A stretch of 64,000 bases of DNA from Valencia hispanica (taxonomy: Eukaryota > Chordata > Actinopteri > Cyprinodontiformes > Valenciidae). Below the pieces are notes generated by a model. The model was not told the DNA's origin, made no database searches, and saw only the letters and a program-made list of their open reading frames with translations. Position 1 is the stretch's first letter. Each line of letters opens with the position of its first letter. The stretch spans positions 49,390,041 to 49,454,040 of the forward strand of contig OY747714.1 in NCBI GenBank assembly GCA_963556495.2, written 5' to 3'. Below, in pieces: positions 11,466 to 22,430 of the stretch. Position numbers and translations under genes: made by a program.

Positions 11466-11730
11466 GTCAGTGGTTTAATTGTGATGTTGTTGTATTTTTC
11501 CAATCAGCTGATTAGTTGTGATCAATAATGATGGTTGGCTGATTAGAAGGTCAAAGGTCAATGTGATGAGGAAGAGGTCCAGGACAGACTGGGACCAGTT
11601 TCCAGTTTGTATTCAGAACCTCCAGACGGGTCAGAACCATCAGCATTGAAGTTCCTGCAGCAGGAAAGCAGAACTTCTGTTTTCACCTCTGACAGGAACA
11701 TTTGTCCTGAAATCAGCAGAACTAAGATCA

Positions 11731-11854
11731 GAACAGGAGAGACCAGCTCGGTTCTGGTTCTGGTTCTACCAGAGGAACCGTTTGGATCAGAACAGGAGAG
11801 ACCAGCTCGGTTCTGGTTCTGGTTCTACCAGAGGAACCGTTTGGATCATAACAG
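11731..11854 (+). repeat. about 60-bp direct repeat, 2 copies
   Basis: A segment starting GAGACCAGCTCGGTTCTGG and ending GAACCGTTTGGATCA is present twice in a row in the E-F intron. A related partial copy lies near 10012-10080 in the D-E intron. Confidence 0.7.
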
Positions 11855-12475
11855 GTTTGTGTTCCATCAGACGAAGCAGAGAACCTATCAGTACCACCAG
11901 GTTGGGTTCACAGAACCTCCCACAGATCTCCTGATGAAAGCAGCAGAACCAAACTAAACTGGTCCTTCAGGTTCTGACCCAAACGGTCAGAACCTCATCC
12001 TGACTGATCCACCAACACTCTCTGCTTATTATGGGATGCTGATGTCTGAGAGTACTTCTGGACCAGAGATCCAGGTCCACAGAACCTGGAGAGCAGATAT
12101 GTAGGAGAAGGTTGCACTGGGAATGAAAGTCCAGATTCAACCCAGTAGAACTTCCTCCTTCAGAACCAAGGAAGGTCCTCTGGAGGAGACGGGTCTGTTT
12201 ATTTGAGAGGTTCTGGTAGAACCCAGCAGACAGTCTGGAGACCTAAAGTCCAGAAGTTCCTCAGAATGTGGTTTCCCTGTTAGGAACCTATTGGGTTCTA
12301 CAAGGTTGTAGTTCGGCTTTAGATCCAGAACCCGGTGGGTTCTCCATGGTTCTGGTTCTGGTTGTGCAGCAGCTCCTGGGCCAAAGATCTCCTCTCTGTT
12401 ACCTTCAGATTTCTACACAATGAGTCCATAAAGTGATGAAGAGCTGCTGCTCATCTTCCTCTCTTCTTCTCTCAG

Positions 12476-12799
12476 AACAACAGGTGGAGGTGGAGGAGGG
12501 GGCGGAGCTTGTCCTGCTGCCGTTCAGAACAACACCTGGTCTACCTGGAGACGCTAAAGTTGTGTGGAGGGACAGAAGAGGCAGGAAGGTCCATGTGTAT
12601 CAGAACGGTTCTGATCAGCCTGAAGAACAGAACCAGTTGTACAGCAACAGAACCAGGATGAATGAAGACGTGCTGAGAACTGGAGACCTCAGTCTGACTC
12701 TGATACGTCCTACAAGGAGAGACAGTGGAGATTACAGATGTAGAGTCTGGAGGAATAATGAACCACTGAGAGGGAAAACTGTTCACCTCTACGTCAGAG
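12476..12799 (+). CDS. V-set exon F, divergent copy lacking the B-strand cysteine
   Basis: This 324-bp phase 1-1 exon has a CTCTCAG acceptor and a GTTAGT donor. It is recognisably related ([22 protein letters not shown]), but the B strand reads VLLPFRT: the conserved cysteine codon is TTC. The F-strand cysteine is kept (SGDYRCRV), so the usual intradomain disulfide cannot form and a free cysteine is predicted. After the F strand it differs strongly from A-E ([16 protein letters not shown]). It is probably the membrane-proximal domain of the array, or a decaying copy; the frame is otherwise intact. Confidence 0.7.
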
Positions 12800-12955
12800 G
12801 TTAGTTTGTTTTTCTGTCTCTCTTTCTGACTGTTCCTCTTCTTCCGGCTCTCGGCTCTACAGACTCTTTCCTCTTCTCCTCTCTCCTGTTTTCCATTCTT
12901 CTCTGTCTCATGTCCTATCTGGAACATCTCTCTGCATTCTCCTCAACAAGCAACT

Positions 12956-13440
12956 ATGGATCTGGTCAGCTGGTCTCTGAATGCAATTGATCACATTTTT
13001 TCCTCCCCAAAACTGGTTAATGGGAAACCCGCCTGCCCTGTCGGCACATACGCGTCAGGATATATGATGGATTCCTGGAATAAGTGGAAGATCATGTGTC
13101 TGTCGATGATGGACATGAAGATATCTACATAATTGGATTCATGATTATCGGGTTTCTGCTGTTTGGCTTGGGTGGATTCCTGATGTATCTCAAAGGTTAG
13201 AAGCAGTCAGAAGTAACTGAAAAGCTTTTGTAGCTTCATGAAGGATTATGCTGTGCTGTAAACACTCAGACTAATGCGCTGAATGAGCAAAACCATAAAC
13301 TGGATTCCATGACTGGCAAACAGGATTTGGTGGAGGGACTCATACGCGATGTGGGAAACAACTCTGAGAAGTTTCTCAGCCGGGCTGAATCGGATGTTTG
13401 GTGCGCCATTGTGGCTATGAGACCCCTGAAAAAACTTTAA
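12956..13440 (+). pseudogene. unidentified repeat-derived membrane-protein remnant
   Basis: From the ATG at 12956 the frame reads MDLVSWSLNAIDHIFSS and continues to KWKIMCLSMM. A shift is then needed to continue into a clear hydrophobic segment (IIGFMIIGFLLFGLGGFLMY), ending at TAG 13198-13200. Further on, a hydrophilic, helix-like piece (NALNEQNHKLDSMTGKQDLV) runs to a stop near 13438. I do not recognise the family; it reads like a decayed retroelement or transposon gene. The hydrophobic part is followed by AAAG|GTTAG, so it could also be used as a phase-1 transmembrane exon for the V-set array. A second hydrophobic stretch after an AG at 12861-12862 (SFLFSSLLFSILLCLMSYL) is another candidate. 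Neither is proven. Confidence 0.4.
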
Positions 13441-13629
13441 GGCTGAAAAAAGCTCCAGCCTGAACTAAAAATGATCTTAATTGGGACACGGTGCGACATT
13501 GGAAGGCTAGACGTCACAAACTCCCCCTGTGAAGAGGAGAATGTAAATTGATGCTCCTACTCCCACACCATCCCCCGTGTTTACATGAGTCTGTGAGCTC
13601 TGCTGGGACTGAGGGACAGTTCATGGATT

Positions 13630-14130
13630 CACTTACTTACTTACTTACTGACACACACACACACACACAAGTCTGTATTGCTACCCATATTAGGAGTTTA
13701 TATTGACTTCCATTCATTTTAATAGCTGCATTTATGCCTAACCCAAACCTTAACCAAAACATAATTCACACCATAACCCTAAAAAAGGGGGTCCACCATA
13801 TTAGGACCGGGCTTTGGTCCCTATAAGGTCCATCATTCTTCAGAAGGTTAGTGAATATGCCAGAGAAGGTCCTCAAGAGGATAGATAAACAAGAAAACAC
13901 TAACACACAAACACTCCTGTGTTGCTATACTTGTGTGGACATTGTATTGACTTCCATTGATTTTACTATGCCTAACCCTAACCTTAACCTAAACCTAATT
14001 CACATCATACCTCTAAACCTAACTAGTAGAGTTTAATAGCTTGTTAAACATTGTGGGGACCAGGCAAAATGTCCTCACAATGCTGGTCTGTCAAAGGTTG
14101 GTCCACACAAGTATAGCTATACATGTAAAC
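13630..14130 (+). repeat. microsatellite and two related copies of an interspersed repeat
   Basis: TTAC and CA microsatellites (13632-13670) are followed by two related segments (about 13672-13830 and 13905-14110). Both carry TTGACTTCCATT, then CCTAACCCTAACCTTAACC-like text and a GTCC-rich end. The CCTAA words are telomere-like but belong to the repeat. No coding content is seen. Confidence 0.6.
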
Positions 14131-14309
14131 ACACACGCAGACGTTCACGCCACTACAGAAACACGCGGCTCCTGGAGTTCAGTGTCCTCCATGTTAACCT
14201 TGAGTCTCCTGCCCACTGGTCAGACAGCAGAATGGAGGACGCGCTGAGACCTGTTCCTCTGTGGGGCGGGTTTATTAAAGTATCTCTTATTCTTGTTATT
14301 TGTATTCTG

Positions 14310-14433
14310 TCTGATTGTCTCTCTCTCTGTGTCCGTCTCGTTCTCTGACTCTCTCTTTCTTTAACTGTCTCACTCTCTCTCTCTCTCTCTCTCTGTCTCG
14401 CTCTCTGACTCTCTGACTCTCTGTGTGTCTCAC

Positions 14434-14473
<40 letters not shown>

Positions 14474-14525
14474 GCTCTCTGACTCTCTCTTTCTTTAACT
14501 GTCTCTCTCTCTGACTGACTCTCTG
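14310..14525 (+). repeat. (CT)n/(TCTG)n low-complexity tract
   Basis: A long pyrimidine tract of CTCTCTCT with interspersed CTGACTCTCTG and CTGTCTCGC. It runs directly into the acceptor of the tail exon at 14535 and may serve as its polypyrimidine tract. Confidence 0.85.
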
Positions 14526-14534
14526 TCTCCTCAG

Positions 14535-14629
14535 CAAGGACAGTCAAGGTCCAGATCCAACCAGAGGACACCAGAACCAGAACCAGCTCCATTGATCCGA
14601 CTCCTCTGATAGCTGATCAATCAGTCTGA
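14535..14629 (+). CDS. candidate cytoplasmic-tail exon of the V-set array gene
   Basis: After a CTCCTCAG acceptor, a phase-1 reading (the phase left by every V exon of the array) gives RTVKVQIQPEDTRTRTSS and then IDPTPLIADQSV, with TGA at 14627. The tail is hydrophilic, has no tyrosine, and is rich in Thr and Arg. The match of acceptor, phase and a hydrophilic open frame to a stop supports a real terminal exon. The transmembrane exon linking it to the V exons is unresolved (see 12956-13440). Confidence 0.5.
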
Positions 14630-15892
14630 TCAGCTTATTGATCCATCTCTGATTATTGATCCAATCAGACTTTGGAGCAGAGAGCAGATCTCAGTGAAGG
14701 TTCTGATGGACGACCAGAAGACACTTCATGGTCCTCTGGTTCCAGTCTGCAGACCCAGTATTGATCCGTATTGATTGTGGAGAACTTGAAGCATCTCAGG
14801 TAGAAGAATCCGACTCAGAGTGAGCGTCCATCAGTCAGGTGGATGTTTCCACCTCCAGAACAGAAACATCTGATCTCCATGTTGCCAAATCCAGCAGCTG
14901 TGTTCAGCCTGAAGGTAGAAAGATGATTCCATCCTTTCTGAGCTGGGAACCATTTTATGACCACTGGAACTGGATTAACTACATCAGAGACTCTTTTTCT
15001 CTACTTGATTATGAAGACCACCTTAAATGCCCCCTCCTTAAACATGTAGAAGCTCCTCCCACCAGCCCAGCAGGACCAGGTCTCCCTGTCCATGTCCCCG
15101 TTAACACAGGGAGGTGAAATGAATGATAACATGAAGATGAGGTGGAGCTCAGTGGGGCTGTGGTGGTTGGTGGGCTGTCCTCTTCAGACCTCCTCCAGCC
15201 TTGGTCCGGTTCTGCTCTCAGTCATGTTTCTGTGTCCAAAACGATCTAAGCCATGAATTTAGCCACCAGGAGCTCCCAGTTCTACCCAGTGTTTCACTGC
15301 AACAGCTGCAGCAGCCCAGGAACATCCCTCAGTGTTCTTCACTGGATCCTGGAAGCTGGGATCTCCAGACCTGAGCTTCCAGCTGATGATCCAGATGAAG
15401 AACAGCCCAGAACCCTCTGCTAGTCGTCCTCCTGCCAACATGGACACACAGCTGCAGATCGACCTGAGGACGTCTGTGGAGGACAGGAGGTCTGATGTGT
15501 TCAAGGTGAAGAGAAACAGTGGGAATTATTAATGCTGCCGTCAGAACAGCAGCAGAGTTACCAAAATGACCCAGAACCATCTAGAACCTCTCCATCAATA
15601 TGATCTATTATCTATTCAAACCAAAGAAAATCATAAATATTTTGACCCTGTAGGATGAAGCTTCACTGAGTTCTTTATGAACCTTTATTAGATGATAATG
15701 CAGAGACAGATTGTTCCTTCATTATCATCTAACGTATTAATAATAGCTCACATGCTGACTAATTACTGCAGATATTTAGCCGTGGCTTTGAACTGAGCTT
15801 TACTTCATGTTACAGGATTCATATGCTAATATTTTATTTCTACTGTAGTTACTGTTCCTGCTGTTGTTTTTATACGTTTATGTTCTAATGTA
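14630..15892. other. no gene seen
   Basis: Possible 3' UTR of the V-set array gene, then non-coding DNA with GAACC/GGTTC words. Small frames (for example 14839-15117) show no domain or exon signals and are judged chance. Confidence 0.5.
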
Positions 15893-17509
15893 CACTACCG
15901 TTCAAAAGTTTGGGGTCACATTGAAATGTCCTTATTTTTGAAGGAAAAGCACTGTACTTTTCAATGAAGATAACTTTAAACTAGTCTTAACTTTAAAGAA
16001 ACACACTCTATACATTGCTAATGTGGTAAATGACTATTCTAGCTGCAAATGTCTGGTTTTTGGTGCAATATCTACATAGGTGTATAGAGGCCCATTTCCA
16101 GCAACTATCACTCCAGTGTTCTAATGGTACAATGTGTTTGCTCATTGGCTCAGAAGGCTAATTGATGATTAGAAAACCCTTGTGCAATCATGTTCACACA
16201 TCTGAAAACAGTTTAGCTCGGTACAGAAGCTACAAAACTGACCTTCCTTTGAGCAGATTGAGTTTCTGGAGCATCACATTTGTGGGGTCAATTAAACGCT
16301 CAAAATGGCCAGAAAAAGAGAACTTTCATCTGAAACTCGACAGTCTATTCTTGTTCTTAGAAATGAAGGCTATTCCATGCGAGAAATTGCTAAGAAATTG
16401 AAGATTTCCTACAACGGTGTGTACTACTCCTTTCAGAGGACAGCACAAACAGGCTCTAACCAGAGTAGAAAACGAAGTGGGAGGCCGCGTTGCACAACTG
16501 AGCAAGAAGATAAGAATATTAGAGTCTCTAGTTTGAGAAACAGACGCCTCACAGGTCCCCAACTGGCATCTTCATTAAATAGTACCCGCAAACACCAGTG
16601 TCAACATCTACAGTGAAGAGGCGGCTGCGGGATTCTGGGCTTCAGGGCAGAGTGGCAAAGAAAAAGCCATATCTGAGACTGGCCAATAAAAGAAAAAGAT
16701 TAAGATGGGCAAAAGAACACAGACATTGGACAGAGGAAGACTGGAAAAAAGTGTTGTGGACGGATGAATCCAAGTTTGAGGTGTTTGGATCACAAAGAAG
16801 AACGTTTGTGAGACGCAGAACGACTGAAAAGATGCTGGAAGAATGCCTGACGCCATCTGTTAAGCATGGTGGAGGTAATGTGATGGTCTGGGGTTGCTTT
16901 GGTGCTGGTAAGGTGGGAGATTTGTACAGGGTAAAAGGGATTCTGAATAAGGAAGGCTATCACTCCATTTTGCAACGCCATGCCATACCCAGTGGACAGC
17001 GCTTGATTGGAGCCAATTTCATCCTACAACAGGACAATGACCCAAAACACACCTCCAAATTGTGCAAGAACTATTTAGAGAAGAAGCAGGCAGCTGGTAT
17101 TCTATCGGTAATGGAGTGGCCAGCGCAGTCACCAGATTTGAACCCCATTGAGCTGTTGTGGGAGCAGCTTGACCGTATGGTACGCAAGAAGTGCCCATCC
17201 AACCAATCCAAATTGTGGGAGCTGCTTCTAGAAGCGTGGGGTGCAATTTCTCCAGATTACCTCAACAAATTAACAGCTAGAATGCCAAAGGTCTGCAATG
17301 CTGTAATTGCTGCAAATGGAGGATTCTTTGACGAAAGCAAAGTTTGGTGTAAAAAAAATCTTATTTCAAATACAAATCATTATTTCTAACCTTGTCAATG
17401 TCTTGACTCTATTTTCTATTCATTTCACAACGTATGGTGGTGAATAAGTGTGACTTTTCATGGAAAACACAAAATTGTTTGGGTGACCCCAAACTTTTGA
17501 ACGGTAGTG
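15893..17509 (+). mobile_element. Tc1/mariner transposon, nearly intact, DD38E type
   Basis: The ends are inverted copies of CACTACCGTTCAAAAGTTTG, at 15893 and ending at 17509, each flanked by TA as expected for the Tc1 target site. The element is 1617 bp with a single transposase gene at 16305-17389. Both ends are clean and the coding region has only one break, so the insertion is young in evolutionary terms. Confidence 0.95.
16305..17389 (+). pseudogene. Tc1-type transposase with one frameshift
   Basis: The N-terminal part (16305 to about 16590) starts MARKRELSSETRQ and contains the paired-like helix-turn-helix (MREIAKKLKISYNGVYYSF) and a GRPR motif. The frame then shifts by one base near 16580-16600, and the rest runs to TAA at 17387. 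The catalytic triad is visible: Asp in LWTDESKF, Asp in QQDNDPKHT, Glu in NPIELLWEQLD. I count 38 residues between the second Asp and the Glu, against 34 in classical Tc1. That spacing is the one reported for the DD38E (Intruder) group. The single frameshift makes this copy inactive unless corrected. Confidence 0.9.
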
Positions 17510-18272
17510 TAGATCTCATCATATTTGGTGCTGAGTGACTGAAAAGCTTCTATGACTGATTTCTGATCGTTCTGCTGAGGTCAGCCAAATGTTTCAGTGC
17601 CTTTTCTCTTTCACGCTGATTCGGCTTTTACTCTTTTTATACCGACTCTGTTTGACTGGATGTTTCCTGAATCTGCAGGATGAACCTGGAGAACCAGATG
17701 AATTATTCATCTTCATAAAGCTGATCTCTCAGCAGATGAACTGGTTTTTCCAGCAGTTTAATCAATATTTCTACAACAGAATAAACAAAAATTACTCGTT
17801 TAATTGCTAGGATTAATGACTATGCATGTTTATTTTCTGCTTCTGCTATTTTTATATTTTTAAACATTATTTTATATACGTTTGTGTTTTTATATCCATT
17901 TCCATATAAACCTGTGATGTTTCTGCCAGCTCTAATTAACAATGTGCCTGCTAAAATATCAATGTATTGATGTGCTGACTAAAAACAAAGCTTGTTACCA
18001 TAGCAACATGAATCTACAGCTCAGACATGGTGTCTTTGTCACGTTAGCGAGGCCTCCTGCTGCCTCCAGGGGGCGCAGTTCAGAAAACATCCGTCTGCTT
18101 TTGTCTTAATGAGCCTTGAAGACTGGAACATGTTCCACGGACCTCTTAGAAATCAGTTTTTATCACTTATAATAAACTGCAGAGCACGATGTGTGATCTA
18201 AGAACGTCAGAGAGTCGCTGTGTGTTTGAGTAAATCTGTCAGAATGCTGAGGAGGAAAAGAAGAAACATCTA
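17510..18272. other. no gene seen
   Basis: AT-rich non-coding DNA between two Tc1 elements. A 73-residue frame at 17589-17810 has no recognisable feature. Confidence 0.5.
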
Positions 18273-19465
18273 CAGTCGTGGGAATGACACAAATATTGGT
18301 TTTCACCAAGTTTACTGCTTTAGTGTTTTTAGATCTTTTAGTCAGTTGTTCCTGTGACATTGTGAAGTATAATTACAATGACTTATATTGAGAATTAGAT
18401 TAAGTTTATGCAAAGAGTGTTGGCCCTTCATTTTTTTAAGACCTCTGCTATTTTCCACGACGTTCTGTTTATCAACTTCTGGACCAAATCCGGACTCATA
18501 CTGACCCATTCTGTCATAATCAATGCTTGGAGTTTGTCACAATTACTGGGTTTTGTTTGTCCAGCGCGTCTTTGACCAAAAGTTCTCAGTTGGATTAAGG
18601 TTTGGGGATCTTCCTGGACATGGACCCAAACTTTCCATGTTTTGTTCCTTGAACCACTTGGGTCTCACTGTGGCGTTATGTCTCAGATGCCCCAAACAAT
18701 CAGAAAGAAGCTTCATCAGAGAAAATGACTTTATCCCCCCGGTCCTCAGCAGTTCACTCGCTGTACTTAGTGCAGATTATCAGTTTGTCTCTGATGGGTT
18801 TTTTGGTGAGAAGTGACTTCTCTGCTGCTCTTCTTGACACCAGGCCATCCTCCCAAAGTCTTCGCCTCGCTGTGTCTGCCGATGCACTCACATCTGCCTG
18901 CTGCCATTCCTGAGCAAGCTCTGCACTGGCGGCACCTCGATTCCACAGCTCCATCATCCTGCTGGACTTTCTTGGGCGCCCTGAAGCTTTCTTCACAACA
19001 ATTGAACCTAATAAACGTGATTTAGGTGCGATCTTAGTAACAATATCCACGCCTGTGAAGCCCTTTTTATGCGACGCAATGATTGCTCCATGTTTCCTGT
19101 AACCATGGCAACAGGAAGAACCAGGACTTCAAGCATCACCCTCCTTTAAACTCATCCAGTCTGTTATTCTAACTCAATCAGATGACCTAATGACCTCCAG
19201 CCTTGTATTTAACATTGTCACCTGTGTTAACGAGAAGATTAGTGAAATGATCTCAGCAGGTCATTTTGTGGCAGCGATGAAATGCAGTGGAAATGTTTTT
19301 GTTTTTTTAATAAGTTCATTTTAATGACAAGAAGGACTTTCCAATTCATCTGATGACTCTTCATAATATTCTGGACATTGTGCTTTTTGCCATCTTAGAA
19401 ACTGAAGCAGCAAACTTTGTGAAAACTAATATTTGTGTCATTTCCCAAACTTTAGTCCATGACTG
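18273..19465 (-). mobile_element. Tc1-like transposon relic, minus orientation
   Basis: The left end, CAGTCGTGGGAATGACACAA, pairs with the right end (TTGTGTCATTTCCCAAAC and on to GACTG), both next to TA. On the minus strand, 19050-18754 still translates into a Tc1 N-terminal region: a GRPRKSS motif and LAQEWQQADVSASADTARRR. The catalytic part is lost through deletions. It is the common teleost Tc1 family whose ends normally read CAGTCGTGGCCAAAAG. Confidence 0.85.
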
Positions 19466-21640
19466 TAAGCAGAAAGGAGCTGCAGCTCCAGACAGACGGG
19501 TAAAGCCCCAGGCCGGATAGATGCTGGGCACCCTGAGGGGACATTCAGGGAATTACATATGATGAATCTATCCTTGGTAAATGGAGACGTACTGCAGGAT
19601 TGGAAGGTTGCTGTAATTAAATTATACATCTGTATCCAATCTTTCTTATCTACAATCCTTGAGAAGATGGTTGCTGATCTGTGAGAATCTAAATGGTAAT
19701 TATCTGAATAGTTATGAATGCAGTCCAGACAGACGGTTCTCTCTGACTCTGTCTCTCTCCTGTCTCATCCTATCGGGCTGGGTTATCCTGAGCTATCTCT
19801 GTAGTTCTGCTGATATAGACTGCTGGAGGAACGACTGAACACTTTTTTTCACTCTGCTACTTTCTTCTTCTACAATGTATTGAAAAAAACCTGAATGCAA
19901 TGTATTTATCTTTAGGCCCTTTGAAACGTAAAAGTGTGAAGATGATTGAATAAATGTGAAGTTTGTTTTACAGGATCTTGATAACGATGCTGTCTCCTTT
20001 TCCTTCATCATTCATCAGTCGAGTAGAAAGACAGTAAACTTTCAGCACCTGAACACAGAACTGCTGCAGGTGGTTAAGATGTTAGACTAAAAAAGTTTCA
20101 TTTGTCATTTTGATGGAGATTTAAGTGGAAAGATATAAGTCACTGAAAATGTTAGAATATGTCCAACCTTTAGGCTGCTGGGATTTAATTGCAGAAGAAG
20201 CATAAATAAATCAATACTAAAAATACTAAATTAAATAAAAACCAACTATGCATTAAAATACAGTCGCATGTATACATTTCAGTATTCAGAAAACGTAGAA
20301 TTACATCCTATAATATTAAAAAATTATATATTTTATATTAGTTTATTCTAATTGCATCATAAATTATACAGTTGATTTTCATTTTAATTGTTTTATTGTA
20401 ACTATTTTACCTAAATGTATCTAATTATTCCTGAATGTATTTTGTTCTTCTGAAATGTTATCCAATATCCTCGCTATGCCAGTAGGGGGAGCTGTCTTTT
20501 AAACAATGTCATAAAGTCAGATTTTAATGTGGTTGATGATCAAGAAGCAGGAAATGATTCTGCAAACTACAAATGACTTCATGGTGTTTAAAAACAAAGA
20601 AAACATAAACAGCAGCAATAAAATACAACTATTAAATCAGTTTTAAATAATTTCTTTCTTTCTACAATATAAAATATTATTTATTGCCTAAAGGGTCGAT
20701 TAAATTACTAGAAGTGAGATCAGATGTTATCATCTGTTAATTTCAGCTGCTTGGTGAGATTCTTTGTCATTACAGTGACATGCAGTCATGATCCTCAGAG
20801 CTAAAATCAATAACAATAACCAGTGGATGTGTGTCTGCAATCCAGACCACTGAGAACAGGTAGTTTAATACATATATACATATAACATATACATATGTAT
20901 TTAATACTTCTGTTCCCTGAAGTCAGGAAGTGTCATTTTATTTTTGTGTTCAGCAGGAAGTTCCTGTCCAGCAGCTTCATCTGGCTTCCTGTGTTTTCTG
21001 ATGATTATCTGGTGAGAACCAGCGCCCTCTGGTGGATCAATACCTGCAAAATGAGATGAAAGCAGACGTCACTGCAGCTCTCAGCAACTGGAACCATTAC
21101 TGCTCTGATATTACATCAAAAACTCAACCTGGAGGTTTTCTTCCAGATGTTTTAACAACATAAATGTACAGAAAGAATTTTTTTGTTTTTGTTTTTCAGA
21201 AATAAACCCAAACTGTGTTTCTGAGGTTTCTGGAAACAGTAAATGAATGTGGAAAAAGCAGCTTTTCTAAAAGATGTCAAACAGATAAAATAGGACGGAT
21301 CTGTTTCTCCCATCAGCAGGAGGAACAGAAGTGTAATAACTGATCTCTGTTTTAGCCGTGTGTGGCTGATATCTGGGCTAATAACAAGCAGCTTGGTCTG
21401 ATCTTAACAGCTCATCACCAAATCTTATAAACCATGAAAATGTATCTGAAACACTGATGCAGAACCGTCAAAGCATTTAAAGAGCAGATTTTACTATGAA
21501 GCAGGAAGTGAACATTCTGTTTATAATCTGGTCCTGCAGAGTCAATAACACGTTCAATAGATCTTTAACTTTGGCTCATTTCCTCGATAAGTTGCTGCTG
21601 TAATCTCTGGTTTATCAGCTTCATGTTTTCTTTGAACGTC
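19466..21640. other. intergenic, with a faint LINE trace
   Basis: Around 19540-19700 the plus strand gives a broken trace (LVNGDVLQDWKVAVIK, then ILEKMVADL) that resembles the fingers region of an L2 reverse transcriptase. The rest is AT-rich without gene, including a very AT-rich block at 20220-20450. Confidence 0.4.
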
Positions 21641-21649
21641 TGATGGAGG

Positions 21650-22430
21650 ATTTAGGATCATATCAGCTTGGAGTCTTCAGCATTAACAATAAGAAATAAC
21701 AGAATCAGGTTTAATCAAAGACGGATATCAACAATCAACAGAAGAGAACAGAAGTCATGGTTCCATGAATCACTGCAAGTCCAAGTCCCAGACCATCATT
21801 CTGCCACCACCGTGTTTGACCAGCTATGGTGTTCCGGTTCTGAAATGCTGTGATAGTTTTTCACCAGATCCAACAGTTTGTCTTATAGGTCAGTAGAACA
21901 TTTTAGGATCATCAGGATGTTTTCTGCTAAATGTGAGACGGGTCTTTCTGTTCTTCTGGGTCAGCAGTGGTTCTGGTCTTATGGAGGCCATTTTGTCTCT
22001 TTCTTATTGTTGAATCATGACCTTTGACCTTAGCTGATGCAGTGATGTCTGTGATGGATTCTCAGCGAACTCTTGGAGTCCTGCTGGTAGGTCTGCCTCT
22101 CCTGGGAAGGTTCTCCACGGTTCCATGTTCTCTTCATGAGTGGATCAAGGTTCTCACTGAGGTTCTCTGGAGTCCCACAGCTTTAGAAACGTCTTCAGAA
22201 TCCGACTGATTGATGTCAGAGACGTTGTTTCTGATCTGTTGTTGAGATTCTGAGGCTGAAGGTCCGATGTGTTTCTGCTGTTTGAGATCTTTTAGCCAAC
22301 TTCCTGTTGACGCACAGGTTCTATTTAAGTCCTGTCTTATTTCTATAGGTCTGCAGGTCTCTGAGGAGGAACATGTTCCAGATGTTCTGTTAACATCATG
22401 ACATATTTCACAGAAACAGCCAATCATCTC
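21650..22430 (-). mobile_element. decayed Tc1-like element, minus orientation
   Basis: Text such as CAGACCATCATTCTGCCACC, GTTTTCTGCTAAATGTGAGA and CTCTTTCTTATTGTTGAATC follows the order of the reverse strand of a widespread fish Tc1-like transposase gene. No frame is open for long. The ends could not be placed. Confidence 0.55.

Larger units (their letters stand above)
3100..12480 (+). repeat. tandem segmental duplication, about 1.6-kb unit, each with one V-set exon
   Basis: The sequence after each V exon repeats almost word for word: TGATGGTTGGCTGATT begins a unit after exons A, C, D and E and, displaced by an insertion, after B. The same intron text follows each time up to the next acceptor (CTCATCTTGTCCTTTGTTGTCC). 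V-exon starts are at 3168, 4783, 7750, 9399, 11139 and 12476. The B-C interval is longer because of an inserted repeat (5167-6508). The last interval (E-F) is diverged. Short minisatellites inside the units differ in copy number. Confidence 0.9.

Noticed and set aside
13970..14020. CCTAACCCTAACC text as an interstitial telomere
   Set aside because: The words are irregular and occur inside a dispersed repeat present twice here, so it is not a (TTAGGG)n tract.
14839..15117. 92-codon plus-strand frame after the tail exon
   Set aside because: No domain, no splice context, composition like surrounding non-coding DNA.
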